Positions 9,582-17,989 of a stretch of 64,000 nt of DNA are shown here, piece after piece. The notes under the pieces are model-generated. The model saw only the letters and a program-made list of their open reading frames with translations. It was not told where the DNA came from and ran no database searches. The stretch is taken from assembly GCA_030430165.1 (NCBI GenBank), contig JAUIGL010000010.1, forward strand, positions 1-64,000. Reading direction: 5' to 3'. This DNA comes from a bacterium (lineage in GTDB: Bacteria; Desulfobacterota; Binatia; HRBIN30; CADEER01). Within the stretch, counting starts at the first letter, position 1, and each line of letters begins with the position of its first letter. Made by a program: the position numbers and the translations under genes.

Positions 9582-10190
9582 TCATCCGTCCGCCAACAGA
9601 CCCGCTACATATCTTCGGTACTGCTCGAGACTTCTGCTCAGCGCCTGGTCGTCGTCGAGCACCCGCACCAGCAGCAACCCGCCCTGAAAACACGCAACCA
9701 GATGCTCGGCGACCTCGGCCGGGCTCCACCGCGCGCGCGGTGCATACGCGCGTTTCGCCGCGCGCAGATCCCCCTCGACCGCGCTCGTCCAATCGCTGAG
9801 CGTTGCCGCCGCGGCCTCGCGCAGCTGGGGATTGGCGCGCGCCAGCTCCTGGCCGACACAGCCGACCGGACACCCCTGCAAGACCAAGGGCATGCGCCCG
9901 ACCTCGACCATCCACTCGAGGTAGCGCAGCACGCGCTCGCGCGGGTCGGTCAGCTCGCGATGCGGCCCCGACATCATGAAGTCGCGCTGAAAGCGCCCAA
10001 ACCGCTGCAGAACCGCCACCCCGAGGTCGGTCTTGGTCGCGAAGTAGTGAAAGAAGCTGCCGCGTGCGACACCCGCCTCGCGGCAGATCTGCTCGATCCC
10101 GGTGCCGCTGAAGCCCTGGCGCAACAGCAACTGCTGCGCCGCGTCCATCAGGCGCTCTCGGATCTCTGGATTTGCCGGCCTTGGGACCAT
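9582..10190 (-). CDS. TetR-family transcriptional regulator
   Basis: A 202-residue TetR/AcrR-type repressor. The N-terminal helix-turn-helix spans roughly residues 10-55: RLMDAAQQLLLRQGFSGTG, then IEQICREAGVARGSFFHYF. The Phe-His-Tyr-Phe recognition-helix end and the following ATKTDL are typical. The C-terminal ligand domain contains a Cys pair (QGCPVGCVG). ATG 10190 is chosen because it places the HTH at the usual distance; the upstream in-frame extension crosses the operator-like palindrome. Autoregulation is likely given the palindrome against the start. Candidate targets are itself, the downstream GST and the divergent FMN split-barrel gene. Confidence 0.85.
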   Translation of the reverse strand: MVPRPANPEIRERLMDAAQQLLLRQGFSGTGIEQICREAGVARGSFFHYFATKTDLGVAVLQRFGRFQRDFMMSGPHRELTDPRERVLRYLEWMVEVGRMPLVLQGCPVGCVGQELARANPQLREAAAATLSDWTSAVEGDLRAAKRAYAPRARWSPAEVAEHLVACFQGGLLLVRVLDDDQALSRSLEQYRRYVAGLLADG

Positions 10191-10194
10191 AAAT

Positions 10195-10210
10195 AACCAA
10201 CCGATTGGTT
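10195..10210. promoter_or_regulatory. Operator-like palindrome at tetR start
   Basis: AACCAACCGATTGGTT is a 16-base palindrome with one imperfect symmetric pair. It begins five bases upstream of the TetR ATG (10190) and 97 bp upstream of the divergent FMN split-barrel gene. Position and AACCAA/TTGGTT half-sites fit an autoregulatory TetR-family operator. Binding is inferred, not shown. Confidence 0.6.
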
Positions 10211-10307
10211 TGGAATAGCTCGGGGGCCTTTGCCAAGTCAAGCCGCGACCGACATTCTGGTACGAAACGTCAATGCTACAACCCAAAAACCCCGCATCGG
10301 AGGACCC

Positions 10308-10739
10308 ATGTCATTGGAAATGAGCCGCGAGGAGCGCGAGACCTTCCTCGCCGATCTGCACGTAGGCATCATCTCGATTCGCGACGGCGACCAAGGCCCG
10401 CTCACGCTGCCGATCTGGTACCGCTACGAACCCGGCGGCCATCTCGAAGTCATCACCGATTCGAGCTCGCGCAAAGCCCGCCTGATCGCAGAAGCCGGCC
10501 GCTTCTCGCTGTGCACCCAGACCGAGGAGGCGCCCTACAAGTACGTGAGCGTCGAGGGCCCGGTCAGCTCGACCCGCCCCGCCGACCTCGAGGGCGACCT
10601 GCGACCGATGGCGCACCGCTACCTCGGCACCGAGCTCGGCGACGGCTACGTCGCCGGCAGCACCATGGTCGGGCAAGTCGTCATCGCCATGAAACCCGAG
10701 CGCTGGCGCACCGTCGACTATTCGAAAGAATACGCGTAG
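10308..10739 (+). CDS. Pyridoxamine-5'-phosphate-oxidase-like FMN/F420 split-barrel protein
   Basis: A 143-residue protein of the pyridoxamine-phosphate-oxidase-related split barrel. The features are an N-terminal helix (EERETFLADLHVG), the strand pair LTLPIWYRY, the basic flavin-phosphate loop SSRKARLI, and KYVSVEGPVS. Members bind FMN, F420 or heme and reduce diverse substrates; this one is too short and generic to assign. GGAGGAC lies just upstream of ATG 10308. It is divergent from the TetR gene, and its expression may be controlled by the palindrome between them. Its stop codon lies inside the first stem of the hairpin array that follows. Confidence 0.75.
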   Translation: MSLEMSREERETFLADLHVGIISIRDGDQGPLTLPIWYRYEPGGHLEVITDSSSRKARLIAEAGRFSLCTQTEEAPYKYVSVEGPVSSTRPADLEGDLRPMAHRYLGTELGDGYVAGSTMVGQVVIAMKPERWRTVDYSKEYA

Positions 10740-11060
10740 CGCAGCTACGCGTGTCCAAAGTCGCGCTCCGCGCGACGGCCAAAGTGCGGCTACGCCGCAC
10801 GGCCAAAGCACGAGCTTCGCCGTGCGTCCAAATGGTGGGTCAGGTGCTCGGGGTTCAGCCTGGCACCTCCCGCTACCGGAAGACCTGTCCCTCCACTTGG
10901 CCGAACGGCGAGCGAAGCAAAGCCGTTCTTTGGACGCGAAAGCGAAGCTGAGCTTTGGCCGGCGCGCAAAGCGCGCCTTTGGACGGACGGCTTGGCCGCG
11001 CGGCGCGGCCGTGCTTTGGACGTTAGGCGTAGCCTGACTTTGTACGCGTCGTGCCACAGC
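10732..11060. repeat. Array of about nine covarying hairpins bounded by CCAAAG / CTTTGG
   Basis: CCAAA(G) occurs at 10755, 10779, 10803 and 10828 (periods 24, 24, 25), followed by the same word in reverse orientation up to about 11043. Between boundaries lie hairpins with different but self-complementary stems. Examples are ACGCGTAGC/GCTACGCGT, GTCGCGC/GCGCGAC, GTGCGGC/GCCGCAC, GAACGGC/GCCGTTC and GGCGCGC/GCGCGCC. The first stem includes the stop codon of the split-barrel gene. The array fills the gap to the dienelactone hydrolase gene. Related units occur at 29282-29372, 34998-35055 and 38565-38611. Confidence 0.8.
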
Positions 11061-11082
11061 GCGACTTTCGACGGAGGTCCCG

Positions 11083-11865
11083 ATGCCGCTATCCGACTTT
11101 GATTCGTTTTCGTTCGCGCACGACGGCGCCGAGCGAACGGTGTACACCCGCGGCAACGGGCCGGGGGTCGTGGTGATGCACGAGATTCCCGGCATCACGC
11201 CGCCGGTGGCGGACTTTTCGCGCCGCGTGTCGGACGCCGGATTCAAGGTCTACATGCCGCACATGTTCGGCACGCCGGAGAAGCCGTTGTCGGTGCCGTA
11301 CGCGCTCGGCCAGATCACCCGGGCGTGCATCTCACGCGAGTTCTCGGTGCTGGCCAAGAACGAGTCGAGTCCGATCACCGACTGGCTGCGCGCGCTTTGC
11401 CGGCACGCCCACGAGGAGTGCGGCGGCCCAGGGGTGGGCGCGCTGGGAATGTGCCTCACCGGCAACTTCGCCCTGTCGCTGATGGTCGACGAGTCGGTGA
11501 TGGCCCCGGTGCTGAGCCAGCCGTCCCTCCCCTTCCCGGTCAGCGCCGAGCACCGCGCCGCGCTCCACCTCTCGGAAGCGGACATGAAGACCGTCCAGCA
11601 ACGCGCCGGCGCCGGCTGCGGCGTTCTCGGCCTGCGCTTCACCGCCGACCCGATGTGCCCGCCGGAACGCTTCGCCACCCTGCGCGACAAGCTCGGCAAC
11701 GGGTTCGAGGCAATCGAGATCGAGTCCGGCCCGGGCAACCCCTACGGTCTCACCCGCCAATCGCACTCGGTCGTCACCACCGACCTGGTCGACGAAGAAG
11801 GCCACCCCACCCGCGCCGCACTCGACCGGGTGATCGAATTCTTCGGCGAACGGTTAAGAGAGTGA
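11083..11865 (+). CDS. Dienelactone hydrolase family protein
   Basis: A 260-residue cytoplasmic alpha/beta hydrolase of the dienelactone hydrolase group. The nucleophile is Cys124 in GMCLTG, the hallmark that separates this family from serine esterases. HEIPG near residue 34 carries the conserved Glu that activates the Cys in the classic enzyme. The Asp near 188 (TADPMCP) and the His near 228 (QSHSVV) complete the triad. The classic reaction opens dienelactone in chloro-aromatic degradation, but most genomic members act on unknown esters or lactones. GGAGG precedes ATG 11083. No aromatic-degradation genes adjoin it. Confidence 0.8.
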   Translation: MPLSDFDSFSFAHDGAERTVYTRGNGPGVVVMHEIPGITPPVADFSRRVSDAGFKVYMPHMFGTPEKPLSVPYALGQITRACISREFSVLAKNESSPITDWLRALCRHAHEECGGPGVGALGMCLTGNFALSLMVDESVMAPVLSQPSLPFPVSAEHRAALHLSEADMKTVQQRAGAGCGVLGLRFTADPMCPPERFATLRDKLGNGFEAIEIESGPGNPYGLTRQSHSVVTTDLVDEEGHPTRAALDRVIEFFGERLRE

Positions 11866-11872
11866 AGAGAAT

Positions 11873-12062
11873 TTAGCCGCAGATGGACGCTGATTTACGC
11901 TGATGGGTTCGCAGAAAGAGAATAATCCACGGGTGAACACGGAGGACACGGATTTTTTCAGAGTGACTCGATCAAACCCGATCTTGATCCGTGTCCTCCG
12001 TGTTCACCCGTGGTGAGTCATTTTATACTGATCAGCGTTCATCTGCGTCCATCTGCGGCTAA
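11873..12062. repeat. Nested inverted repeat (GCAGATG outer, GAACACGGA inner)
   Basis: The inner arms 11927-11953 and 11987-12013 are exact 27-base reverse complements made of a degenerate period (GGTGAACACGGAGGACACGG). They are flanked by outer arms 11873-11907 and 12031-12062 made of GCAGATGGACGCTGAT-type words. The element sits between the convergent ends of the dienelactone hydrolase and cyclase genes. Copies or partial copies occur at 15427, 17292, 24498, 25757, 27198 and 48471. Confidence 0.85.
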
Positions 12063-12068
12063 AGCTTT

Positions 12069-15000
12069 TCAAGAACCTGACAATCCCTCCGCCCGCTCTG
12101 TGGCCCCCATCTCCCGCAGGCGATCCGCGGCTCGCCGTAGCCAGGTCGCTGCTTCCTCTTCGTTCCCGCGTGATCTCGCCAGGCGGGCCCGTTCGAGGTC
12201 GATGTCGGGCTGGAAGGCGCGCGCTTGCAGCTCTCCCACCAGGGCGTCGGCGCGATCGAGCTCCCGGTTCGCCGCCTCGTGGTCGCCGAGCGCTCCCAGT
12301 GCGCGACCGATGGCTCGCTGGCTGAACATTGCGTAGCGAAGCGCCCCCGTCTCCAGCGACGACGCGCAGGCATCGCGCGCGATGGCGAGCGCCTCCTCAT
12401 ACTCGCCGACCTCACACAGAGCCAAGGACAACTGGCAGCGCGCCACGTTGCGAAACAGAACGATTCTGCCTCCTTCGAGCAGCTCGATCAACGGACGCAG
12501 CATCGCAATCGCTTGCCTAGACCGCCCGCCCTCGACCAGAGCGAGCGAGGCGTAGGCGGAGGACGTCCCCAATACCCCGACGCTGCCGCACTCTTCGCCA
12601 AGAGCCCGCGACTGCAGCGCCAGCTCGTACGCTTCGTCGTACCTGCCGAGAATGATGGTGAGACGCGCCTGCGTGCCCACCGCGAAGCCGCGGACCTCCA
12701 GGGCGCGCGGGTTCGACGCCCACTCGAGGGATCGTTCGATCGAGCGCCGCGCCTCTTCGAGGCGTCCGGTGTCCATGAGCCCCTCGGCGCGGATCGAATG
12801 CAGCCAGGCGGAAACCGCGCGGTCGACCGCGATTTCCGTCGCCGCTAGCCGCTCGAAGCCGAAATCGCACACCGCAATCTGCTCGACGGCGTGCCCGCAC
12901 CAGCCGTAGACGTAGCCCGAGGTGACCGCGAAATCGACGAGACTCTCGATCTCGTCGCCCTGCTCCGCCAATCGCCGAGCCTCATCCAGGGTCTCCGTCG
13001 CGCGGCGCAAGTTGCCCTCGAGGGCGAGCGACAGGGCGTAGCTGGTTTCGATCGCGCTCAAGCCGGCCGAGTCATCCAGGCGCCGCGCGCCGGCGCGCGC
13101 CTCGTCTCGCACCGGGACGAGCTCGGCAGCGTCCATGCCGACCCGACTGCCCATCGCCAGGACCTCGCGGCAGGCCCGCACGCGCGAACGGAGCGCCTTG
13201 TCGTCATCCACATCCGCCGGAATCAGCTCTCTGATCCGCGTCCAGTGCCGCATCGCATCGCCGACGTTGGCGAGCCCCGTCCACCGCGCAGCTCGATAGT
13301 GCCACTCCGCTGCGTCGCGCCAGTCGCCGGCGAGCTCCCAGTGCTCGGCGAGGAGAGCCGCAAGCTCACCGAGGCGACCCGGCTCGCAGGCTTCGATCGC
13401 CTCGGCGGCGGCGCGGTGCAGCTCCTGCCGCCGCGTCGAGAGCAGCGTCGAGCCCGCCACCTCGTGGGTCAGCGGATGCTCGAAGCTGTACTCGCGCTGC
13501 GGGTACACCGCCGTCTCGCAAACGAAGCGGCGCTCGACCAGGTCCGACATCGCCGCGTCGAGCTGCCCCGACTCGAGCCGGGCGGCCGCCCGCACCACGT
13601 CGGCGCGAAAACTGCGACCGAGCACCGAGGCGGTCTGCAGTACCTGCTTCGAGCGCTCGCCGAGCCGGTCGATGCGGGCGGCGAGGACGGCGTGAACGGT
13701 GTCCGGCACCTCGATCTCGAAATCGGCTTGCGCCGCGCGGTAGTGCCCGCGCGTCCCGGTGAGCTTGCCGGACTCGTCGAGCGTGCGCACCAGCTCTTCG
13801 GCGAAGAAGGGATTGCCGCCGGCGCGCCCGGCGACTTCGCCGGCGAGATCGGTCAGTTGCGGGTCGTCGCCCAGCAAGCGGCCGACCAGCTCGCGCATCG
13901 CCTCGGCGCCGAGCGGCTCGAGTCGGATCTCGTCGACCGAGAGGGACGGCATCCAACCCGAGTCGTACTCGGGGCGATACGTCGCGAAGACGCTGATCCG
14001 CCGATCGAGCCGTTCGAGCAGAGCGCGAACGAAGGCCTCGCTGTCGCGGTCGAACCAGTGCAGATCGTCCAGTACCAATACCACCGGCCGCTTCACACCG
14101 AGGTCGGTGAGCAAGCGCGCCAGCACTTCGAGCAGGCGCTCGACGCGAACCTCGCCGCCGGGCAGCCGGCGGTCGCTGGTCAGGCCGAGCAGCTCGAGCA
14201 CGTAGTCGACGTGGCCGCGAAACCCCTCGCCGAGCAGCAACAGCTTCCCGGCCACCCGATCGCGGGTCGCGTCGTCGTGGTCGTCCGCAGAGATTCCGAG
14301 AGCGGCGCGAAACAGCTCGACTACCGGCATCAGCGACAGCGATTCGGCGTGCGACAAGCCGACGCACTCCAGCACCACCGCACCCTGCTCGCGCCAATGC
14401 GCCAGGGCCTCGAGACAGAGGCGACTCTTCCCCTGGCCGGCGGCGGCAACGATGCCACAGCGCACCGGACCGGCATCCGGGCCGAGGCGCGCGGCCTCGC
14501 GCTCGCGACCGACGAAGGGGGACAAGCCGCGGGCGCGCGATAGATCGAGACGGTTGCGGGCATCGCCAACCGCGATCAGCTCGTGCACCGGAACGCCGCC
14601 GCCGACTCCCTTGATCTGGAAACGGCCGAGATCGTCGAGCTGAAAGTAGCCCGACACCAACTTCGCGGTCCCCTCGGCGAGATAGACCGCGCCGGCTTCG
14701 GCGAGTTGCTCCATGCGCGCCGCCAGGCCGACCACCTGACCCTGCGCGGTGTAGTCCATGCGCAGATCCTCGCCGATCGCCCCGACCACCACCGTGCCCG
14801 AGTTCAGGCCGAAGCGCGCCGCAAAGTCGAGCCCGCGGTCGCGCCGCAGCTCGCGTCCGAGCTCGCGCACCGCGTCGCGCATGGCCAGCGCCGCGTAGCA
14901 GGCGCGCTGCGCGTGGTCCTCGAGCGCAATCGGCGCGCCGAACAGAGCCATGATGCCGTCGCCGGTGTACTGGTTCACGGTACCGTCGAAGCGGTGCACC

Positions 15001-15368
15001 GCCGCCGACAGCAGAGCGAAGAAGCGATCGAGGATCTCGTGCCAGACCTCGTCGTCGACACCGGCGGCGAGCTCCATCGAGCCCTTTATATCGGCAAAGA
15101 GCACGGTCACGGCCTTGCGCTCACCCTCGATGGCGGACCGCTGACGCAGAATCTTGTCGACCAGATGCGGCGGCGTGTACTTGCGCGGACTGTCGTCCCG
15201 CGCCGGCGCAGCCGCAGCGTCCGCCGGATGCCCGCACGAGCCGCAGAACCGATCGCCGGGATCGAGATCGCTCGAACAATGCGAGCAGGACCGCGCCAGG
15301 GTTTCACCGCACTGGGTGCAGTACCGCTGCCCGCCGCCGGCAGGCTGCCCGCATCGGCCACAATCCAT
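12069..15368 (-). CDS. Class III nucleotide cyclase-like / AAA ATPase / helical-repeat signalling protein
   Basis: A 1099-residue multidomain protein. Two zinc ribbons come first (C3-C6-C17-C20 and C28-C31-C42-C45). A class III cyclase domain (about 85-265) follows, with metal-binding Asp93 (LFADIKGS) and Asp137 (TGDGIMALFG). Then an ATPase domain starts at FVGRERE with P-loop GQGKS (311-315) and Walker B VLVLDDLHW. A long C-terminal helical region is consistent with TPR repeats. Many bacteria carry such cyclase-ATPase fusions as signalling proteins, mostly uncharacterised. The transition-state Asn of active cyclases is replaced by Gly214 (VVGLAARME), and the adenine-specifying Asp by Gln211, so cAMP synthesis should not be assumed. 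Transcribed alone. Confidence 0.85.
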   Translation of the reverse strand: MDCGRCGQPAGGGQRYCTQCGETLARSCSHCSSDLDPGDRFCGSCGHPADAAAAPARDDSPRKYTPPHLVDKILRQRSAIEGERKAVTVLFADIKGSMELAAGVDDEVWHEILDRFFALLSAAVHRFDGTVNQYTGDGIMALFGAPIALEDHAQRACYAALAMRDAVRELGRELRRDRGLDFAARFGLNSGTVVVGAIGEDLRMDYTAQGQVVGLAARMEQLAEAGAVYLAEGTAKLVSGYFQLDDLGRFQIKGVGGGVPVHELIAVGDARNRLDLSRARGLSPFVGREREAARLGPDAGPVRCGIVAAAGQGKSRLCLEALAHWREQGAVVLECVGLSHAESLSLMPVVELFRAALGISADDHDDATRDRVAGKLLLLGEGFRGHVDYVLELLGLTSDRRLPGGEVRVERLLEVLARLLTDLGVKRPVVLVLDDLHWFDRDSEAFVRALLERLDRRISVFATYRPEYDSGWMPSLSVDEIRLEPLGAEAMRELVGRLLGDDPQLTDLAGEVAGRAGGNPFFAEELVRTLDESGKLTGTRGHYRAAQADFEIEVPDTVHAVLAARIDRLGERSKQVLQTASVLGRSFRADVVRAAARLESGQLDAAMSDLVERRFVCETAVYPQREYSFEHPLTHEVAGSTLLSTRRQELHRAAAEAIEACEPGRLGELAALLAEHWELAGDWRDAAEWHYRAARWTGLANVGDAMRHWTRIRELIPADVDDDKALRSRVRACREVLAMGSRVGMDAAELVPVRDEARAGARRLDDSAGLSAIETSYALSLALEGNLRRATETLDEARRLAEQGDEIESLVDFAVTSGYVYGWCGHAVEQIAVCDFGFERLAATEIAVDRAVSAWLHSIRAEGLMDTGRLEEARRSIERSLEWASNPRALEVRGFAVGTQARLTIILGRYDEAYELALQSRALGEECGSVGVLGTSSAYASLALVEGGRSRQAIAMLRPLIELLEGGRIVLFRNVARCQLSLALCEVGEYEEALAIARDACASSLETGALRYAMFSQRAIGRALGALGDHEAANRELDRADALVGELQARAFQPDIDLERARLARSRGNEEEAATWLRRAADRLREMGATERAEGLSGS

Positions 15369-15426
15369 TGGCGGTACTAAACCGCATCGACGTATCCAGA
15401 GCCAGGGATGGTTCCGGGTGAAAAAC

Positions 15427-15617
15427 TAGCCGCAGATAAACGCAGATGTTCGCTGATGGAGAGCGGGCGAAAAAAGTCCACGGGTGAACACGGAGGACAC
15501 GGATAGGTGCCTGGGCGCGTGCGTGGCTCTACCCCGAATCCGTGTTTTCCGTGTTCACCCGTGGTGAATTACTTTCTGCGAGCCCCATCAGCGTCCATCT
15601 GCGTCCATCAGCGGCTA
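15427..15617. repeat. Nested inverted repeat, second copy
   Basis: Same design as 11873-12062. Outer arms are near 15427-15458 and 15585-15617 (GCAGATAAACGCAGATG-type). Inner arms are near 15477-15504 and 15537-15564 (GGTGAACACGGAGGACACGG-type, with slight mismatches). It lies immediately 3' of the sulfatase gene and upstream of the cyclase gene. Confidence 0.8.
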
Positions 15618-15637
15618 GCTTCTTCCTGAAAACCCCT

Positions 15638-17305
15638 TCACCCGGAGTGATCGAAGCGCGTCTCTACGCTCTCCGCATATCCGTAGCGCACCGCTCGGGC
15701 GCGTAGGGTGGCGCCGGCGGGAACGCGGACTGGGCCGGTGTAGAGTAGCCAGTGCGGGGACTCCCCCGGATCCGTCGTGTACGCGATCGAGGCGCCCTCG
15801 GTGGCGCTGGTCAGAGTCGCCTCGACCGCGCCGTTCTGTCTGGACGCGCTCGGCTCGATCACGGGTGGCTCGGTCTGCGGTTGCTCGCCGCTCGGCCAGA
15901 AGCGTTCGGCGAGCTCGGCTTCGGGCACGGCGCCGAGGTCGCCGGTGCGCTCGACCCAATCGAAGTGCGCCGCCCGCATGCGTTCGAGCCGCTGCGCCTG
16001 CGCTGGGTCATCGGCGAGGTTGTCGAGCTCGAAGGGGTCGATCTCGGTGTCGTAGAGCTCCTCGACCGGCTTGGTCTGGCGGAAGTACCAGTCCGCCGGC
16101 GGCTCCAGCAGCGCCTCGTCCTCGAGTCGAAACATCTCCTGCATCGTCCCGAGATTGTTGCGGAAATCGAGATCCTGCCCGTAGGGCGTCTGGGGCTGAT
16201 AGTTGCGGATGTACTTGTAGCGCTTGTCGCGCACGGCGCGAATGCGATCGGTCGCCTCGTCGTGGCGGTCGGCGGCGGCAAACACCCACTCCCGCTCCGC
16301 CCCGGCCTGGGGCCCGAGGAAGGCGCGCCCCTCCAGGTGCGGCGGGATGCGAACCCCGGCCAGCGACAGCACGCTCGCCGGCAGGTCGACGAAGCTGATC
16401 AGGCGTTCGGCCATCGCCCCCGCATCGCGGCCGTCGGGCCAGCGAATGATCAACGGCACGTGGATGCCGCCGTCGTACACCCAGCGCTTGTCGCGCGGAA
16501 AGCCTCGCCCATTGTCGGTGAAGAAGAAGACGATGGTGTCGTCGGCGAGACCGTCCTCTTCGAGCATATCGAGAATGTCGCCAGCCGCTGCGTCCATCGT
16601 CGCGACGTTGTCGTACAGCCGCGCGAAGTCACGCCGCGCCACCGGCGTATCGGGGTAGTATGGCGGCACCGACACCGATGCCGGATCGGTAGTCGGCTCG
16701 CGGGTCCCGAACAGACCGCTCTCGTGGGTCACGAAGAGAGTGAAGTAGGCGAAGAAGGGCTGCCCCGGCGCGCGCCCGCGCCAGTCGCCGTTCGCTTCGT
16801 CCCAATTGGTCAGCGGCGCGCCGCCGAAGGGAGCACTGAACTGGTAGTCGGTCTTGCCCTGGTTGCTCGTGTAGTACCCGGCGGCGCGGAGGTACTCGGT
16901 GAAGGTCTTCACCTGCGGCGGCGGCACCGGCTGGTAGCCTTCGTTCAGGCTGCGCATGTGGTGTGCGCCGATCGACGTGGCGTACATACCGGTGATGAGC
17001 GCGGTGCGCGCGGGCGCGCACACGCCCGAGGTAGCGAACAAGTTGGAGTAGCGCACTCCCTGCTCGGCGAGCGCGTCGAGGCGCGGCGTCTGCGCCACCG
17101 CATCGCCGAACGCACCGAGCTCGAAGTTCATGTCCTCGGCGACGATCCAGACGATATTGGGAGGGTCGCCGACGGCGATCTGGTCGCCATCATCGTCGTC
17201 GCCACACCCCGCAACCAGAGAAGCTGCCAACAGGACTACCGCGACGACACACCGACCGGCGGTTCCGCCATCAAACAGCGAGGGTAGTCGTCCACGGATG
17301 AACAC
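15638..17305 (-). CDS. Sulfatase lipoprotein (formylglycine-dependent)
   Basis: A protein of about 555 residues from GTG 17305. It begins with a basic-hydrophobic lipoprotein signal ending LVAGC, followed by GDDDD. The sulfatase signature is CAPARTALITG; its Cys (about residue 96) would become formylglycine, consistent with type I sulfatases (C-x-P-x-R). Metal ligands are visible as AEDMN, where the usual first Asp is Glu, and FFTDNGRGF. The C-terminal segment matches sulfatases up to about residue 480, then an extra beta-rich tail (EATLTSATEGASIAYTTDPG) resembles a chitobiase/FN3-like C-terminal domain. The start is uncertain: no ATG lies near the signal peptide, and the in-frame GTG falls inside a dispersed repeat. 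Substrate unknown. Confidence 0.85.
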   Translation of the reverse strand: MFIRGRLPSLFDGGTAGRCVVAVVLLAASLVAGCGDDDDGDQIAVGDPPNIVWIVAEDMNFELGAFGDAVAQTPRLDALAEQGVRYSNLFATSGVCAPARTALITGMYATSIGAHHMRSLNEGYQPVPPPQVKTFTEYLRAAGYYTSNQGKTDYQFSAPFGGAPLTNWDEANGDWRGRAPGQPFFAYFTLFVTHESGLFGTREPTTDPASVSVPPYYPDTPVARRDFARLYDNVATMDAAAGDILDMLEEDGLADDTIVFFFTDNGRGFPRDKRWVYDGGIHVPLIIRWPDGRDAGAMAERLISFVDLPASVLSLAGVRIPPHLEGRAFLGPQAGAEREWVFAAADRHDEATDRIRAVRDKRYKYIRNYQPQTPYGQDLDFRNNLGTMQEMFRLEDEALLEPPADWYFRQTKPVEELYDTEIDPFELDNLADDPAQAQRLERMRAAHFDWVERTGDLGAVPEAELAERFWPSGEQPQTEPPVIEPSASRQNGAVEATLTSATEGASIAYTTDPGESPHWLLYTGPVRVPAGATLRARAVRYGYAESVETRFDHSG

Positions 17306-17376
17306 GGAAATCACGGATTCACAGGTGTTTCGATTCTGCCGTTCGTCGAATCCGTGTCCTCCGTGTTCATCCGTGG
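17292..17376. repeat. Inner-type inverted repeat overlapping sulfatase start
   Basis: Arms 17292-17319 and 17349-17376 are nearly complementary and carry GGATGAACACGG words. Outer GCAGATG arms are absent. It lies 3' of the 17403-17984 gene and overlaps the inferred GTG start of the sulfatase at 17305. Confidence 0.8.
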
Positions 17377-17402
17377 TGAGCTTTTTCAACCTTCGAGACA
17401 GA

Positions 17403-17984
17403 TCAGGCGAGGCGCTGTCGGAGGGTTGCGGCGTCGGCGCCGGAGGAAGCTCTTACGTGGAGGTTGAATCGTTCGCGCGGGTCCTCGTCGCGGCAGAGCT
17501 CGTGCGCCGCGCCGTCGAACAGGCGATCGAGCAAGCGGTCGAGCACCGGCCGGAAGGCGCTGTCGGTGTCGGCGTCGTTGGGCGCGAGCAGGCGGTCGTT
17601 GGCGGCGATCTCGAGCTGGTCGCCGGCGATCCGGAACTGCTCGCCCTCGCCGGCGAGCAGCTCGGCGGCGCGCAGCGCGGCGCAGCACACCGCCGCCAGG
17701 CGCTGCTCGAGGTCACCGGCGAGCGGCTGCTTGCGGGCGTAGAGGACACCGAGGCGACCGCGGTCGAGGTCGAGCGCGTAGTTGCCCTCGTGGGCGATCA
17801 ACATCACCCCCGGCCCCTGTGGCACGTGCGCGTAGTCGGCGACGTCGATCAGCATGCCGTCGACGGCGCGGTCCTGGATCCAGCGGTGGAAGACAGGGAT
17901 CACGCCGTCGAGCTCGGGCTCGCATCCCATGGCCAGGGGAAACTTGACGCTGATCCGCTGCAGATCTTCGATCGGGTGCGACAT
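17403..17984 (-). CDS. Unrecognised conserved-looking protein downstream of siroheme reductase
   Basis: A protein of about 193 residues that I do not recognise. It is rich in acidic residues and Leu/Ala helices, with no signal peptide or membrane segment. The N-terminal half reads as alternating strands (GVMLIAHEGNYALDL) and the C-terminal half is helical. ATG 17984 follows GGAG at slightly long spacing; a TTG at 17993 would overlap the reductase stop by four bases. Because it sits directly behind the nitrite/sulfite reductase with almost no gap, it is probably co-transcribed and may assist assembly, electron supply or regulation of that enzyme. That role is inferred from position only. Confidence 0.7.
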   Translation of the reverse strand: MSHPIEDLQRISVKFPLAMGCEPELDGVIPVFHRWIQDRAVDGMLIDVADYAHVPQGPGVMLIAHEGNYALDLDRGRLGVLYARKQPLAGDLEQRLAAVCCAALRAAELLAGEGEQFRIAGDQLEIAANDRLLAPNDADTDSAFRPVLDRLLDRLFDGAAHELCRDEDPRERFNLHVRASSGADAATLRQRLA

Positions 17985-17989
17985 GCGGT

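Noticed and set aside
10732-11060. Integron attC sites
   Set aside because: The hairpins are short (24-25-base spacing), lack attC core sites and do not flank gene cassettes; no integrase is present.
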